64,000 nt of DNA from Brachypodium distachyon (Eukaryota; Streptophyta; Magnoliopsida; Poales; Poaceae): NCBI RefSeq assembly GCF_000005505.3, contig NC_016132.3, forward strand, positions 20,078,501 through 20,142,500, read 5' to 3'. The notes under the pieces are model-generated. The model did no database searches. It had not been told where the DNA came from and worked only from the letters and a program-made list of their open reading frames with translations. The first letter of the stretch is position 1, and the number at the start of each line of letters is the position of its first letter. Positions 53,632 to 64,000 of this stretch are shown here, piece after piece. Position numbers and translations under genes: made by a program.

Positions 53632-55929
53632 AGACTTGCAATCAAGTGTTCAGCAGCAGAAATAGCGTCCTTTGCCCCTGCGTTGACCAATTTGCTCCTC
53701 CTTGTACCCTTTTGTTTCTCAAGAAAACTGGTCAACAACCAGATTTGCGTTTCACTGACTAAGCATGTGATTCTTTGGGCATCAGGAGCCTGGAGTGTCT
53801 TGCAATGTTTGGCGTTTTGGATTTCTAAAGAGTTCCCTTCCCTTAACACACTAATGATGTGCCCCGGTCTCAATGTCTCATAGATATGATGTACGGCTCA
53901 AATACTCGCCCTGCAGCGGTGGATATAATAAAATTTTAGGTGGGCACTAATATTCATATAACTGGATACTATGTTGTGAATTGTGAACCAGTCTGCCCAA
54001 AATTGTAGATTTCACTTGTTTCGTGTGTGGGATTGGTTCACGTACCAGAAACGCAGAAGCGCAGTAGGTGTGCAGTCCAGTTACAAGGTGCAGCCTACAG
54101 GAAGTGGTTGGTGGCAGTGCAAAATTCGCCGCTCATACAATACTCATTGCAGGTTTATCTAGGCCTGTTCCTAGTATGCCTTTCGTCTCGTCCTCATTCT
54201 CCTTACCGTGTCGGGACAACACAGACGTGAGAAGCGTATTTGTCCTCCCTCAAAAAAGAACGTGTTTGTCCGGTGGCGCCGGCCAGGCTCGAATTGACTT
54301 AAATCGGAATAACGAAAAGAGGCCCAGCCCAAATTCTGGTTGATCCATTTTCAATCAAGGCCCATTCTGTGCACTTGCCCTCGTAAAAACATCTGCTTCC
54401 CCGTTCTTTCAACTCACAGCTTTTAGTTGGGGTCGATATATTTACCTTTTTTCCTCCTGACTTTTTTTGTATCCCAAACATTATTATGAGTTAATAAAGC
54501 TGCCTTGTTCTAAAAATAATAATATCACAAATACATATTCTAAAAAATAACGAGATCACAAATACATTTCCCCTCAAAAGAAAAGAAAGAAATATCACGA
54601 ATACATGAGTGATGCGATCCCATCCAGCCATGCCACGGCCAGCAGTCAACAATGCGAATCCCCGTCCGGCCATCACGATGGACGAGAGGACGACGGCGTT
54701 TCGCTAGAGGCCAGTAGTGTTCTTTTTTTTTTTGTTCTTTTTTTGGGAACGCTAGAGCCCAATAGTCAACAAGGCTAATCCTCGTTCGGCCATCACAATG
54801 GACGATAGCGTTTACTCGTTTAGCACCACGGACGGTTGGTCGGTGCTTCGGCTGGTTGTGGTGTTAATAAATCGGGATTTATATTGAGTTCGGTCTTTGG
54901 TCTCTCAGAACGGGCTATCGGATTGAGAATACAGTGCTTCAGATCACGTCATGTGCGTCGTGGGGTGACAACTTTAGTCGTTAAAAGAATGTCCTCTTAT
55001 ATCAGAATCCGGTTGCTCTAAGTTGTTGATATGCTGCTGCTGCCAATAGCATACAGCTATGCCATCTTCTAATCTAATATCTAATTAAAGTAGCAGAAAT
55101 TCTATGATGTAGATTATTTTAAAGTTATCGTACGGCTGAGAATAAATATAAATTTATTACAATAGAATATGGAAATCTCGATCCAACCGCGGGAGGTAAG
55201 AAAAAACCCAATCGATAGATCTGATTGATATGGAAAAGTATGCAAACTAAATTCGGATTGGTATAAAAACAGGAGATCTGATCGGTGTGGTATTCGCATC
55301 AGTATAGAAAAGAAAAATCGGCCAGTGTAAAAATCGCCAGCGAAACCAGGAAAACGATCTGCAATTTCCCCTCGGCCAAAGTATGAGCCAAAAAGTAGCC
55401 ACCGCCGGCTGGACTCGCAGAGCCGCTCCTCGACGGCTTGACCGCCACGGCGGGGATCCGCATAGGTAGGTCGAGCACCTCAGCCCTCAGGAGCGGAGCT
55501 GGGTGCCTTGATCGTGAGGATGGGGTTATAGCGCACCGCAGAACTCCAAAATAATTTGGGAGTAGATAGAACCATCATAATTTCAGTGATCTTTATGCGC
55601 ATCTTCTTAATCGTATATGCCGATTTCAGCGATCGGTACCATCACCTGCTGTCTGTAGCTTGAGAAACAACACCCAGCTCCTGGATATACATAGCATCTG
55701 GCGTATGCGCGGTGCTGCAGTAGCACATGAAACAAGATCGAGCTGTAATCGTTGCGCAAAAAAGGAAGATCGAGCTGTGTGAAATCATAAGTGATATGTA
55801 ACATTGGCAAGTGTTTTAGATGAAACATTGATGTGAATACTTTGGATAATATGGATATTTATGTGATAACATGTATCTTGTTTGGATTTAATGTTTTGCT
55901 AGTGGTGTGCTGATTCATTAGTTTCTTAT
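53632..55929. other. Intergenic, AT-rich, small repeats
   Basis: No gene. Direct repeats of about 65 bp lie at 54634-54712 and 54757-54818 (both with GTCAACAA.GC.AATC..CGT.CGGCCATCAC). A short ATCACAAATACAT motif recurs three times at 54524-54606. Confidence 0.4.
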
Positions 55930-57110
55930 GTGAAAACATGGCGTGAGTTGTGTGAAACTTATCCTGAGTCAAGTCGTGGACTTGTGCTCGTACTGGTTAT
56001 TTGTGTGTTCACTTTCAGGTGTTGCCGGAACTAAAGGAACGTGGTCGATGACGAGATCGAGAGACGAAGCTTGGGAGAAGCTAAAGTCGAGGATCAAGGT
56101 CATACGAGACGTTCATGCGAAGGAACAATGAAAATGAAGACTACGATGATCCGGGAGGGCACCGGTTTGTCGTACGTTGTTTATACCGGATATGTACGGT
56201 ATTGGAGATATTCGATACGTGATGGTCGATTTTTGAAGACATCACAAGAAGAGTTGATGGCATGGAGTGGCATCAACGTGAAGATATGTAGGTCCAGCCG
56301 TGGCTGCATGAGAGCTGTTTAAAGATTAAACAGTAGCATCATCAAGATGGCGTCGGATGGAAAAGTGGTCCACATGAAAGTTGTGCGCGTCGTCGAGACG
56401 AACAACTTTACTTTTGGAGTCATCTCAATCCGAGGTTGTCTATGGGCTCCACGGGCAGAATAACGACAGGGACAGAGGAGTTTGTGTTGAATTCGGACTC
56501 GGTTTAGGGTCGCGAATTTTCTCTTATAAATAGAGAGCGTCCTAGCTAGGGTTTTAGCAAGCATGTGAGGGAACTCAGAGCTTTGGATCTATATCAATTC
56601 TTGGAGAGTTCTTGGATGCATAGTTGCATCTTTTGTAATCGATCGACATCGTTGCAATAAAGAAATTCGTTGGCGGTGTCATCTTTGTTCTTATCGGATC
56701 TTCGTGGATTTTTCGTGCTAGATCTTTCTAACACTTTGCTGCAGGTTTATCATGAGTTCATAATACTTTTCTGCAGGTTTAACACGAGATCAAGGAAGAT
56801 CGCGATTATTTCATCTTTCTTGTTATTCCTCGAAATCGATTATAGATTAATTCTCGCAACTTTCTGTCAGCTGTTACTGATATGATCATATCTTTTGATT
56901 GGTAAGTCCAATTGAGTTGATTCTTGTTGCGTTGGTTAGATAATTTCAATACCTTTCTTTTGCATACTCATACATATTTTTTGGTTCATCCAATCAAAAA
57001 TTACGGCTGTTTTACTATCACGGACAGAAAGGTGATTTAGGGTTTGAACTTTCGGGAAAAGTTTTAATTTGCTTCCGCGCAATCATTCACCCCCCCTCTG
57101 ATTGCCTATC
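55930..57110. mobile_element. LTR-like remnant
   Basis: TATAAATAGAGAG near 56524, a poly(A)-signal-like AATAAAG with Gly-less T-rich tract at 56656, a repeated TTTCTGCAGGTTTAACACGAG-like block near 56735 and 56772, and a final CACCCCCCCTCTGATTGCC resemble LTR/leader regions of grass copia elements. No TG..CA ends, primer site or target duplication was found, so this may be a solo or broken LTR. Confidence 0.4.
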
Positions 57111-57401
57111 TCGATCTCACAAGCTGAAATCAAACTGACGGCGGATCTGATCACGACGGCAGCTGCTGGCGCAGGTCGATGGACCAGGCGGCGTGTTGTG
57201 GCAAATGACAAAAAAATTGTAATGGTATTGAGCAAAGACACAATTCCACATTGGATTTCGGCAAAAGCTGAAAAACAACGGTCTGATGTGGCCAATTTTC
57301 TCTTTTTCAAAATATTACAATAAGTTACTCTATAATTAACCTATGAGATAGTGTAGTGTTTAAGTTGCACAAGAGGTCGCAGGAGATGCTGAGGCAGGTG
57401 G

Positions 57402-57489
57402 CAGCTGACAATCGACGGGGAGAGGATGAGTGAGCGAATAACTGCCAGCTGACAATTGACGGGGAGGGGATGAGTGAGCGAATAACTGC
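57402..57489. repeat. Tandem duplication, 2 x 44 bp
   Basis: 57402-57445 and 57446-57489 both read CAGCTGACAAT.GACGGGGAG.. through GAGCGAATAACTGC with two to three differences. Non-coding. Confidence 0.9.
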
Positions 57490-57769
57490 CAGGTAGCGGC
57501 TGGCGAGGGGAGGGTCGAGGAGTCATAGGCGAAAGCCATCAGCCGACAACAAATAGAGGCCGGGAGGAGACCCTGAATTGTAGCCAGAGGCGACGGCTAT
57601 AGCACTGCACTACGTGAGGAATGAAGAGGCTAACTGACATGGTCGAGTGATGCGATTTTTTTTCTTTTTCAAATTAGAAAATTCGCTGGACAAGGGCAAA
57701 ATACGTATCGGCCGTAGCCGGTCGTACTGCCATATTTGGAATGTATGGAGCAAATAAAAAAATTACATA

Positions 57770-57939
57770 CTCCTTCAGTCTCATATTAAGTGCCGAAATA
57801 TTACATGTATCTGACATATTTTATGCTATAAATACATCCGTGTTTAGACAAGTTTGTGTCATTTAATGTGAGACATTTTAGGCTATAGATACATCCGTGT
57901 TTAGACAAGTTTGTGTCATTTAATGTGAGACGGAAGAAA
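57770..57939. mobile_element. Stowaway-like MITE with internal tandem duplication (170 bp)
   Basis: Flanked by TA (57768-57769 and 57940-57941). Left end CTCCTTCAGTCTCATATTAA and inverted right end TTTCTTCCGTCTCACATTAA. Inside, 57813-57871 and 57872-57930 are near-identical 59-bp units (ACATCCGTGTTTAGACAAGT in both). Confidence 0.8.
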
Positions 57940-58779
57940 TACACAAACTATAAAGAAAATATGAGAAAATGGTGAATGATGCAAATTATAATATGAGCAA
58001 GACCGAACCAACTACTCCAACGGTGGTGTTCTATTGTGCCACAACCACACCCCAAATGTGATGTTGTAAGGGCATCGACTTTTTTAAAGACAAAAGAATG
58101 AAATAGGGTGGCTTACAGAATTTAGAAATCTAGCCGCGCAATTTGGACGGGCCAACTTGCTAGTCATAAACATTGTGCGGTGCTAGTTTGGTAAAATTAA
58201 AATTTACACGAAAGCTTTCCACGAAACGGGTCCACCGGCGACGGGTTGGCAGATCGGTCGGGGACGATCTGCCTGGGCAGCGGGTGGGATGGTTGGTCGC
58301 GATGTCATGTCAGCCTGTCAGGCGTGTCGCAAAACGAAAGGGCCGGAGGAAAGTTAGGATCGATCATAGGCTCTTGCACTGAAAAGGTGTGCTGTGTGCA
58401 ACAGCATGGAATACACATCATATCAACGAATCCAGTTCTACGGGAATGAGCTAGGGTTCATTGCAAGTTTGCAACACCAAACCGACGGCAACGCAGATAT
58501 TTTGCTACCTTGCTGGTATTATTGCTCCGGCTACTCAATGGAACAGAATGTTCAATGCAATGACATGATGGTGACCATGTGCACAGAAATAGCAAATTGC
58601 AGGTATTGTCCAGTGGCAGTGTGCAGTCCTACTCCACAACAGAAATGCTATTTCAACATAAATAAATATGACTTCCGAAACGCAAGTGGTGTTAAATTCA
58701 AACATTCTCTAACACTACCATCCTGTCCAGCAAAGTTTGCCAAATTCAGAGGGCAGCGAAGACTGGTCATATTTTAGCT
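57940..58779. other. Intergenic with an unrecognised Cys-rich frame
   Basis: An open frame at 58394-58777 (127 codons) is rich in Cys but has no signal peptide, no paralogue here and no motif I know. I do not call it a gene. Confidence 0.35.
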
Positions 58780-58925
58780 AACTCGTGTACAGAGAGATGC
58801 AAAGCTGGCAGCTCATATTTTAGCTAAATGGGGAATTTCGAGATTTCCTTGCACCTTGTATTCAGCAGGACTGTAATCTTGCTTTATTATCAATATAAGC
58901 TTGATGTTCACACACACAAAAAAAA
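58780..58925 (+). mobile_element. Probable 3' tail of a LINE-type element
   Basis: A frame reading RDAKLAAHILAKWGISRFP resembles the last helix of the RNase H domain of plant LINEs, followed by a stop, a short 3' UTR, AATAAGC-like sequence and a terminal CACACACACAAAAAAAAC. The rest of the element is missing. Only a short match, so tentative. Confidence 0.35.
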
Positions 58926-59558
58926 CTGATGGTAGTGAAAACTAGTCTACAGAGTGTAATCAGCTCAAAGAAGACAATAAATCATACAAAGTTGGTCATA
59001 AATCCATGAGAACGGCATAATTGGATTTCATGACACATATCTAAGGACATTGGCATATAAAAGGAAAAAAAAACTGTATTGCGGCTTAACATACCTCTCT
59101 GCTCAGTAACAAGTATAATATAACCACACAGAAGCTTCAAAGAGCAAAGCAACAACGGATCCAATTACTCGACAATCATTTATTCCATTCAACTCAGTTT
59201 TACATGTTCACTGAGGCCTCTAGGACTGAGTGACAGTGCATTATTTTGGACACTGAAAGTCAATTCCATTTAATACACATAGGCACATTGGATTTCTGAT
59301 CAAGGATAATTCATCTGATGATAATCCCTCAGGTTGAGTACATATACATGCATTGAGTAATGGCGCGCCTTGAGTAATAGCATAAATTAAGTAGGTCTAT
59401 AGGAACTAAATAGGCAACCAACTAAGCAAGCAAGTATAAGAGGAAGAACTTTATCACATCCAGCATATATAGTGCCGGACAAAAAGGGCTCACTGAGAAC
59501 ACGCCATGAAAATTGGAACAATGCTGAACCTGTGACCTTCAGTTTGACCGGCTTAGCT
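58926..59558. other. 3' UTR side of the RING gene
   Basis: AT-rich sequence downstream of the RING E3 stop (59559), containing only short frames. It probably holds its 3' UTR on the minus strand. Confidence 0.45.
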
Positions 59559-61223
59559 TTAATTAAGCCTCCTTCTTTTGTTCCGGTGTAGGTCCCCACC
59601 ATCCACATCCAAAGAACCTGTGGCGTCGCTTCTTCCCCTACTCCTCATGGATCTTGAAGACCCTGCATTGCTAGGTTCTCCTGTGCTCTCAGTAAAAGCA
59701 GCATCCTCCTGAATCACAGCCATGGTGCTTGAATTAGAAGCTTGATCTGCAGCAATTGTTGCAGCAGTGTGAAATCCATCAACCGGCGGCTCGTGGTTTA
59801 ATGGATTTGGTGAAGTTAATACACTGTATGGATTTGGCCTAGATATTCTTCTAAGATCACTCACAGCAGTCGCCAACCTTTCCGTGTTTGCAAGGCCGAC
59901 AAGGGTAAGCCGTTGCAATAAATCAATTCTTTCTGAGGAGAGTGGACTTGAACTATGCCTAGGCGGATCTGATGCGTTGTTTCCAGATGGCCCACTGTCT
60001 GGGGCAGAAGCAGCAACAGATGTAGGGTTTTCTGCTTCTCTTTGCAACCTCCTTGCTCTCATCCTAGTAGTAATTCGGCCTAAACGGCCAGTCTGATGAG
60101 CATGGTCTATCATCTCCTGGACAGATGATTCAGGAGGCCCTTCAAACTGACTAACAGTACTCATAATCTGCTGATCGAGAATGCGCCTCCAAGAAGACAA
60201 TATCCCATGTGCCTCACCAAGCCTTCTAGAAATCGGCCGCAAATGATGGAACTGTTGTCGAAAGCTCTCAAGCCGATTCCCATGCGGCCTGGCTGGAATG
60301 TTAGGACCGGACACGTTGACATCCTCTGCGACTTTCTTCTCTACATCAGAACTCGAATTCCCTCTCCCATAGATAGGAGTGATGTTCCCTTCAGTCACCT
60401 CACCTTTGCAGACAGGGCACTCCTTGTGGGTGGAATGAACATGCAGCCACTGGTACAAACAAGGCCAGCAGAAGAGATGACCACAAGAAGTGACCACGGG
60501 CTCGTCAGCCATCTCAAAGCAGATGTTGCACTCAAACATCGCAGAACTCTTGCCACGCTCTGTTGGCTCATCTTCGGCACTCACCATGGCCCCTCCGGCA
60601 ATCACCTTATTCTCCTCAACAGTATCGTGCATAGGCTCGTGCGGTGGGGGCGCTGCAGCATCGTTGTCCAAGCTAGGGGCCTCAGAGCTGAGGGGAGGAA
60701 GGTCTGACCGGAACCGTCGTGGACGGAAGAAACGAGGCTGGCGGCACATCGCGCGACGGTAGCGGTCGGAACGCTCCGGGCGGAAGGTAGAGGAGGCCGT
60801 GGAGGAGGACGGCCGGTCCACCCACCCGAGCAGCTCGCTGGGCACCAGCGGGGGCTGGTGCGGGTGCAAGAAACTGAAGTCGAGGTCATCAGCGAGCTCA
60901 GGTATCGCATCTGAGGCCGGCAAATAGGGCGGGTGCGCCTCGGGAGCGGAAGGCTCGTAAGGATCGGACGGCGGGCGCATCAGGTCGGCCCGGGTCGGTG
61001 AGTAGGGCGGGTGGAGCGGCTCCGGCTCCGGCGGCGGCGCGTCCGCCGAGGCGGCAGAGGAGGAAGGAGACGACGAGAGCATCGAAGTACCGAGTGCGAG
61101 GTCGGAGCCGAGATCCGGGCGGCGCGGGCGCGGGGCGCGGGGGAGGCCGAGGTAAAGGTTCAGATCCATCCTTCTGCGGCTCCGGGCGGCATCATCGGCG
61201 GCCATCCAGTGGGGGCAGAGCAC
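59559..61223 (-). CDS. RMA-like C3HC4 RING E3 ubiquitin ligase
   Basis: A single exon of 554 codons. The RING-HC finger is at residues 232-272: C232, C235, C247, H249, C252, C255, C269, C272 (FECNICFEMADEPVVTSCGH), followed by ITPIYGRGNSS, typical of RMA/RNF5-type ligases. Such proteins pass ubiquitin from an E2 to substrates. Unlike classical RMA1-3 it has no membrane helix. It has an N-terminal DLNLYLGL, which resembles an EAR repression motif, and ends in NKRRRLN, a possible nuclear localisation signal. A coiled region lies near 325-395. The first ATG is at 61223, but MAADDAARSRRRMDLNL six codons later is an equally good start. Intact. The GC-rich first third contrasts with the AT-richer C-terminal part, usual in grasses. 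Confidence 0.9.
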   Translation of the reverse strand: MLCPHWMAADDAARSRRRMDLNLYLGLPRAPRPRRPDLGSDLALGTSMLSSSPSSSAASADAPPPEPEPLHPPYSPTRADLMRPPSDPYEPSAPEAHPPYLPASDAIPELADDLDFSFLHPHQPPLVPSELLGWVDRPSSSTASSTFRPERSDRYRRAMCRQPRFFRPRRFRSDLPPLSSEAPSLDNDAAAPPPHEPMHDTVEENKVIAGGAMVSAEDEPTERGKSSAMFECNICFEMADEPVVTSCGHLFCWPCLYQWLHVHSTHKECPVCKGEVTEGNITPIYGRGNSSSDVEKKVAEDVNVSGPNIPARPHGNRLESFRQQFHHLRPISRRLGEAHGILSSWRRILDQQIMSTVSQFEGPPESSVQEMIDHAHQTGRLGRITTRMRARRLQREAENPTSVAASAPDSGPSGNNASDPPRHSSSPLSSERIDLLQRLTLVGLANTERLATAVSDLRRISRPNPYSVLTSPNPLNHEPPVDGFHTAATIAADQASNSSTMAVIQEDAAFTESTGEPSNAGSSRSMRSRGRSDATGSLDVDGGDLHRNKRRRLN

Positions 61224-62221
61224 CTAGCAACACCTTCCCACGCCGCCACGGTCGCCCCCGAGGGCCGCTACCCACCTCACCACCATGGCACACGCCGCCG
61301 CGCGAACCCCAGGCGTGGGCGCAGATTAGGGATGGCCACGCCCCGGCGGTGCTGCGGCTCGAGAAAGGGCCCGGGCACGGGGTGGGTAGGTGGGTTGCGG
61401 TGGGGCGGCGGCGGCGGCCGTGCGAAATGGGGAATTGGGAGAGGAGGCGAGACGGTGGCACAGGGAAGGGATGATATGGGAGAGGAATGGAAAAGCACAC
61501 GCGGTGCGCGAGGTTTTGTTGCTGCGGGAAAACAGGACGGCACGTCAGCACGCACGCACCGCCGAGGTCCCGGGGTGTCTAGCTGGTGTACTAGCCTGCC
61601 TTGCGGTTCACCTTGCCTTCTCTTTCTCTTTTTAAGAAAAAGACAGGCTGGTACAAATCGTCCTGGGCTGTATGCATGTGGATTTCTCTAGGAATTCAAC
61701 CGGAATGCGTAATCAGTGGCCCATTTTGTGGCCTTGTTCTGGGCTCAGAGCCCAAAGGATAGAAGGGCTGAAATTCTAGGAGTATTGTACCGGGCTGGAA
61801 TGATCGGCTCCGTCGAAACTCGATTTTGAGCTCGGCTTGATCAACCCTCCATTGCGCAACACTCGAAACAGCAAAACTCAAATCCGAGCAAATCATCGGA
61901 ATTCGTAAAGAACCAGTCAATCTGACTTGTAAATAAAACTTAACTTTGTGTTCTTTGCATCTCCGCTGCAGTTTGACTTTTTTTTTTGAGCGATCGCTGC
62001 AGTTTGACAAGCAGGGGAGCGTGTGCCAAAAATATTTGTACTCCGTATTTATTCTCTTGGTTCTTTGAGTTGGACCCAAGCTGCAGCACCACTCGATCGG
62101 GCCGCCTCTTATTCATGTTATTCTAAAAAAAACTTATTCATGTAATAAGTCATCATGCTATTGCTAGTGATGATCAAGAATGAAAAGGTCAATTTTGATG
62201 AAGATGCGAGACTTTTGTACC
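61224..62221. promoter_or_regulatory. RING gene promoter and AT-rich flank
   Basis: The GC-rich part to about 61560 lies just upstream of the RING start on the minus strand and probably holds its promoter and 5' UTR. Frames on both strands here are shadows of this composition. From 61700 onward nothing recognisable is seen. Confidence 0.45.
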
Positions 62222-62228
62222 TTGCTAG

Positions 62229-62255
62229 CTAAGTGCCCGTGCGTTGCAACGGAGA
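62229..62255 (-). mobile_element. Helitron-type 3' terminus
   Basis: On the minus strand: CCGTTGCAACGCACGG (hairpin), GCACTTAG, then CTAG. The same GCACGGGCA..CTAG pattern ends the elements at 32040 and 44768. The next host base is C rather than T, so the exact end is uncertain. Its 5' end was not found in the window. Confidence 0.65.
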
Positions 62256-62639
62256 GATAAACATCCTATTACTTAATAAAAACAAAGACAAACATGAAAG
62301 GATTAACATGTACGGAGTAGTCATTGTATCGAATAACAAGTCATTACTCTTATGTACATGTACATATTCCAAGTACTCGTTGCACCGTGAGAGGAAAACA
62401 AATAATACAATCGACACGTGAACATAACAACAAAAATTTACTATCCCCGAGGCAACGACGATCGGTAATGTGAAATATATGCTACATATTTGACGCCAAC
62501 AACGATGGACTGTGAGTCGATCCAATACCTGAACATGATGAATCATGAACCAATAAATCCTCTACAATTGAGGCTCAGCAGAAATTTTGGTACACAAAAT
62601 GACAGTTAGTGGTCTCGGGTATGGAACACATGTACACAA

Positions 62640-63075
62640 CCATATTAGTTTGCTTTCTATTTGTACACTGAGCATTTATTTGGAGATGCCCTTCGATCCA
62701 ATAATACATGTATATCGAGATTTGCACCTAAGGCTGTGCTAGGGCTGTCATCAACATCAGTATTGCCAAGACAAATAAAGTTCAAATAATCATGAGGCTC
62801 ATATATATCATAAAGACCTAACAAGGCCCTATATATTGTCTCGATCATTTGTGTTGTTTTGTTCTACAATATAAGTGAAAAATTGGGTGTGCTCTATCGG
62901 GAAAAATCTGCGAGTAAAGAATTCTTTGTGTAGGAGCACCAGTTGGCTTATCCTCGGGCAACACAGGAAGTACTAAGTATGCAGAAAAACTCTCATTCGC
63001 CTTAATCTTGTTTGCAAACTTCAGAGTAATTTCAATTGGTACCAAATTGTTAGCCCCTGAAAGACAATGCATGGG
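62640..63075 (-). pseudogene. Phospholipase D gene fragment
   Basis: Two minus-strand frames, 63072-62845 and 62848-62657, carry NLVPIEITLKFANKIKANES, FSAYLVLPVLPEDKPTG, APTQRILY, then ETIYRALLGLYDIYEPHDYL and NFICLGNTDVDDSPS. These match a stretch near the second HKD motif of plant phospholipase D (IPIEIALKI.NKIRANE.F, QRIL.WQ, YRAL, P.DYLNFFCLGNRE). The HKD motif itself lies outside. A frame change separates them and the rest of the gene is absent. Position directly inside a Helitron-type 3' end suggests capture. Confidence 0.78.
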
Positions 63076-63659
63076 ATGACTTGTGTGCTCTGAAATCAGA
63101 CCCTTGTGAAAAAACAGAGCAAATCAGACCCTTATGAGGAACAAAGTAACAACACCATGCATGCAATGGACAATTCGTACCATCTCATTGGCATTTCTTT
63201 ACTGCTCTGATAACTTGGCATGAAGATAGTTCTTGATTCGATGAAATTTGTTTGCTTCGTTTTCTGTATCATCAGCCTGAAGGGAAACAGAAGTGTAGTA
63301 AGGCACTTGAACAAGAAAACAATAACTGTAAATTGTAGGCATTTTCAATAGGGGAAACTGTCAGGTAAGCTCATGCTAAGACCCAAACCTGGCCTCAAGC
63401 TGCTCCAGCAGGTGACTTAACCTAAATCCATCAAAGAGGCATACATGATATCTAGATTATACTACCTCAGTAACAAAAACCTCGATTCCTTTGGGGCGAA
63501 ATACCACCAAGACTGTGGCCAACAAAAGTCCGCATCCCGAGAGGATTGGACTATATCGAGATGGTCCTTGAGCAAAAGGAAACCCTAACCCCCACCAAGT
63601 CGGGGTGCAATCATCTCGGTGATAAAAAAATCCACACCTTCTATCTTACCTGCAACATG
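63076..63659. other. Unresolved repeat-like sequence
   Basis: No gene seen. Some minus-strand exon-like pieces near 63180-63280 may belong to the same captured fragment. From about 63460 the composition resembles the array that follows. Confidence 0.3.
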
Positions 63660-64000
63660 AGTCACGAGGCGTATGAGCAACATTGAAGAACCCAAGGTTC
63701 AAGGTTTGTTGCCGCAACAAAAATCTTAACTCCAAGAGTTAGGTTTGAAGGCTCAAGACTCAAAGGCCGTCGCAAAGTATCATAGCTCCAAGAGCCATGG
63801 TCGCGGCAAAGAGCCTAAGGTACAAAAGTACCACTAAAAAGTCTAACTTCAAGAGTTAGCATTGCAAACCCAAGGTTCAGGGCCATCGCAAAGAACCATG
63901 GCTCCAAGAGCCATGGTCGCAGCGAAGAGCCTAAGGTACGAAAATACCACTTAAAGTCTAGCTCCGAGAGCTAGCATGACGAACCCAAGGTTCGAGGCCG
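63660..64000. repeat. Tandem array, about 116-bp unit, runs off the window
   Basis: Units repeat AGCTCCAAGAGCCATGGTCG, CGCAAAG and ACCCAAGGTTC; GCTCCAAGAGCC recurs at about 63784 and 63900 (period 116 bp), with a diverged unit before them. Short internal palindromes of the form CTCCAAGAG-like/CTAACT..AGTTAG are present in every unit. It resembles internal arrays of large grass retrotransposons or CACTA elements; the element itself is beyond the edge. Confidence 0.7.

Noticed and set aside
58394..58777. Cys-rich 127-codon frame as a secreted peptide gene
   Set aside because: No signal peptide, no regular cysteine spacing and no paralogue here.
63660..64000. CRISPR-like array
   Set aside because: Units are contiguous without unique spacers, and the genome is a plant nuclear one.

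Overview
The window is plant nuclear DNA from a grass. The signs are plant splice sites (GT..AG), GC-rich first exons, TA-flanked Stowaway MITEs, a Ty1/copia element with a tRNA-iMet primer site, a PIF/Harbinger relic, several Helitrons, and plant-only families (MRH1/MDIS-type receptor kinase, glutaredoxin-like CxxC protein, defensin-like peptides, DUF688). I read it as Poaceae, probably Pooideae; the species cannot be fixed from sequence alone.

Layout. 0.6 kb: tRNA-Gly(TCC). 3.2-20.6 kb: one large minus-strand Helitron with both termini and the A^T insertion site visible. Its 5' half carries a decayed Rep-helicase gene. Its 3' half carries accessory genes: an RPA70-like OB-fold gene whose exons splice in phase, then a C48/Ulp1-type SUMO-protease-like gene that may splice in frame into an RPA32-like OB-fold. 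21.3-22.0 kb: intact glutaredoxin-like gene. 23.35-29.64 kb: degenerate copia element with a 5-bp target duplication, next to a PIF/Harbinger transposase relic. 31.1-37.7 kb: three tandem two-exon defensin-like genes, interrupted by a 270-bp Helitron, a palindromic dispersed repeat and an NAA50-like gene fragment. 38-41 kb: transposon-rich, with a 998-bp Mutator-type foldback MITE.

42.3-46.9 kb: nine-exon LRR receptor pseudokinase with a 304-bp Helitron in an intron. 47.3-48.6 kb (minus): DUF688 gene. 50.4-53.6 kb: four-exon SAM50/Omp85 gene with Site II-like promoter motifs. 54-59 kb: repeats and relics. 59.6-61.2 kb (minus): RMA-like RING E3. 62.2-64 kb: Helitron-type terminus with a phospholipase D fragment, then a tandem-repeat array.

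The housekeeping genes are unrelated single loci, as is normal in plants. The genes that plausibly work together are those of the large Helitron: Rep nuclease and helicase (now broken) for rolling-circle replication, RPA70- and RPA32-like single-strand binding proteins, and a SUMO-protease-like domain. This set, and the apparent protease-RPA32 fusion, is the most unusual thing here. All exon joins are inferred by eye from splice motifs and reading phase.
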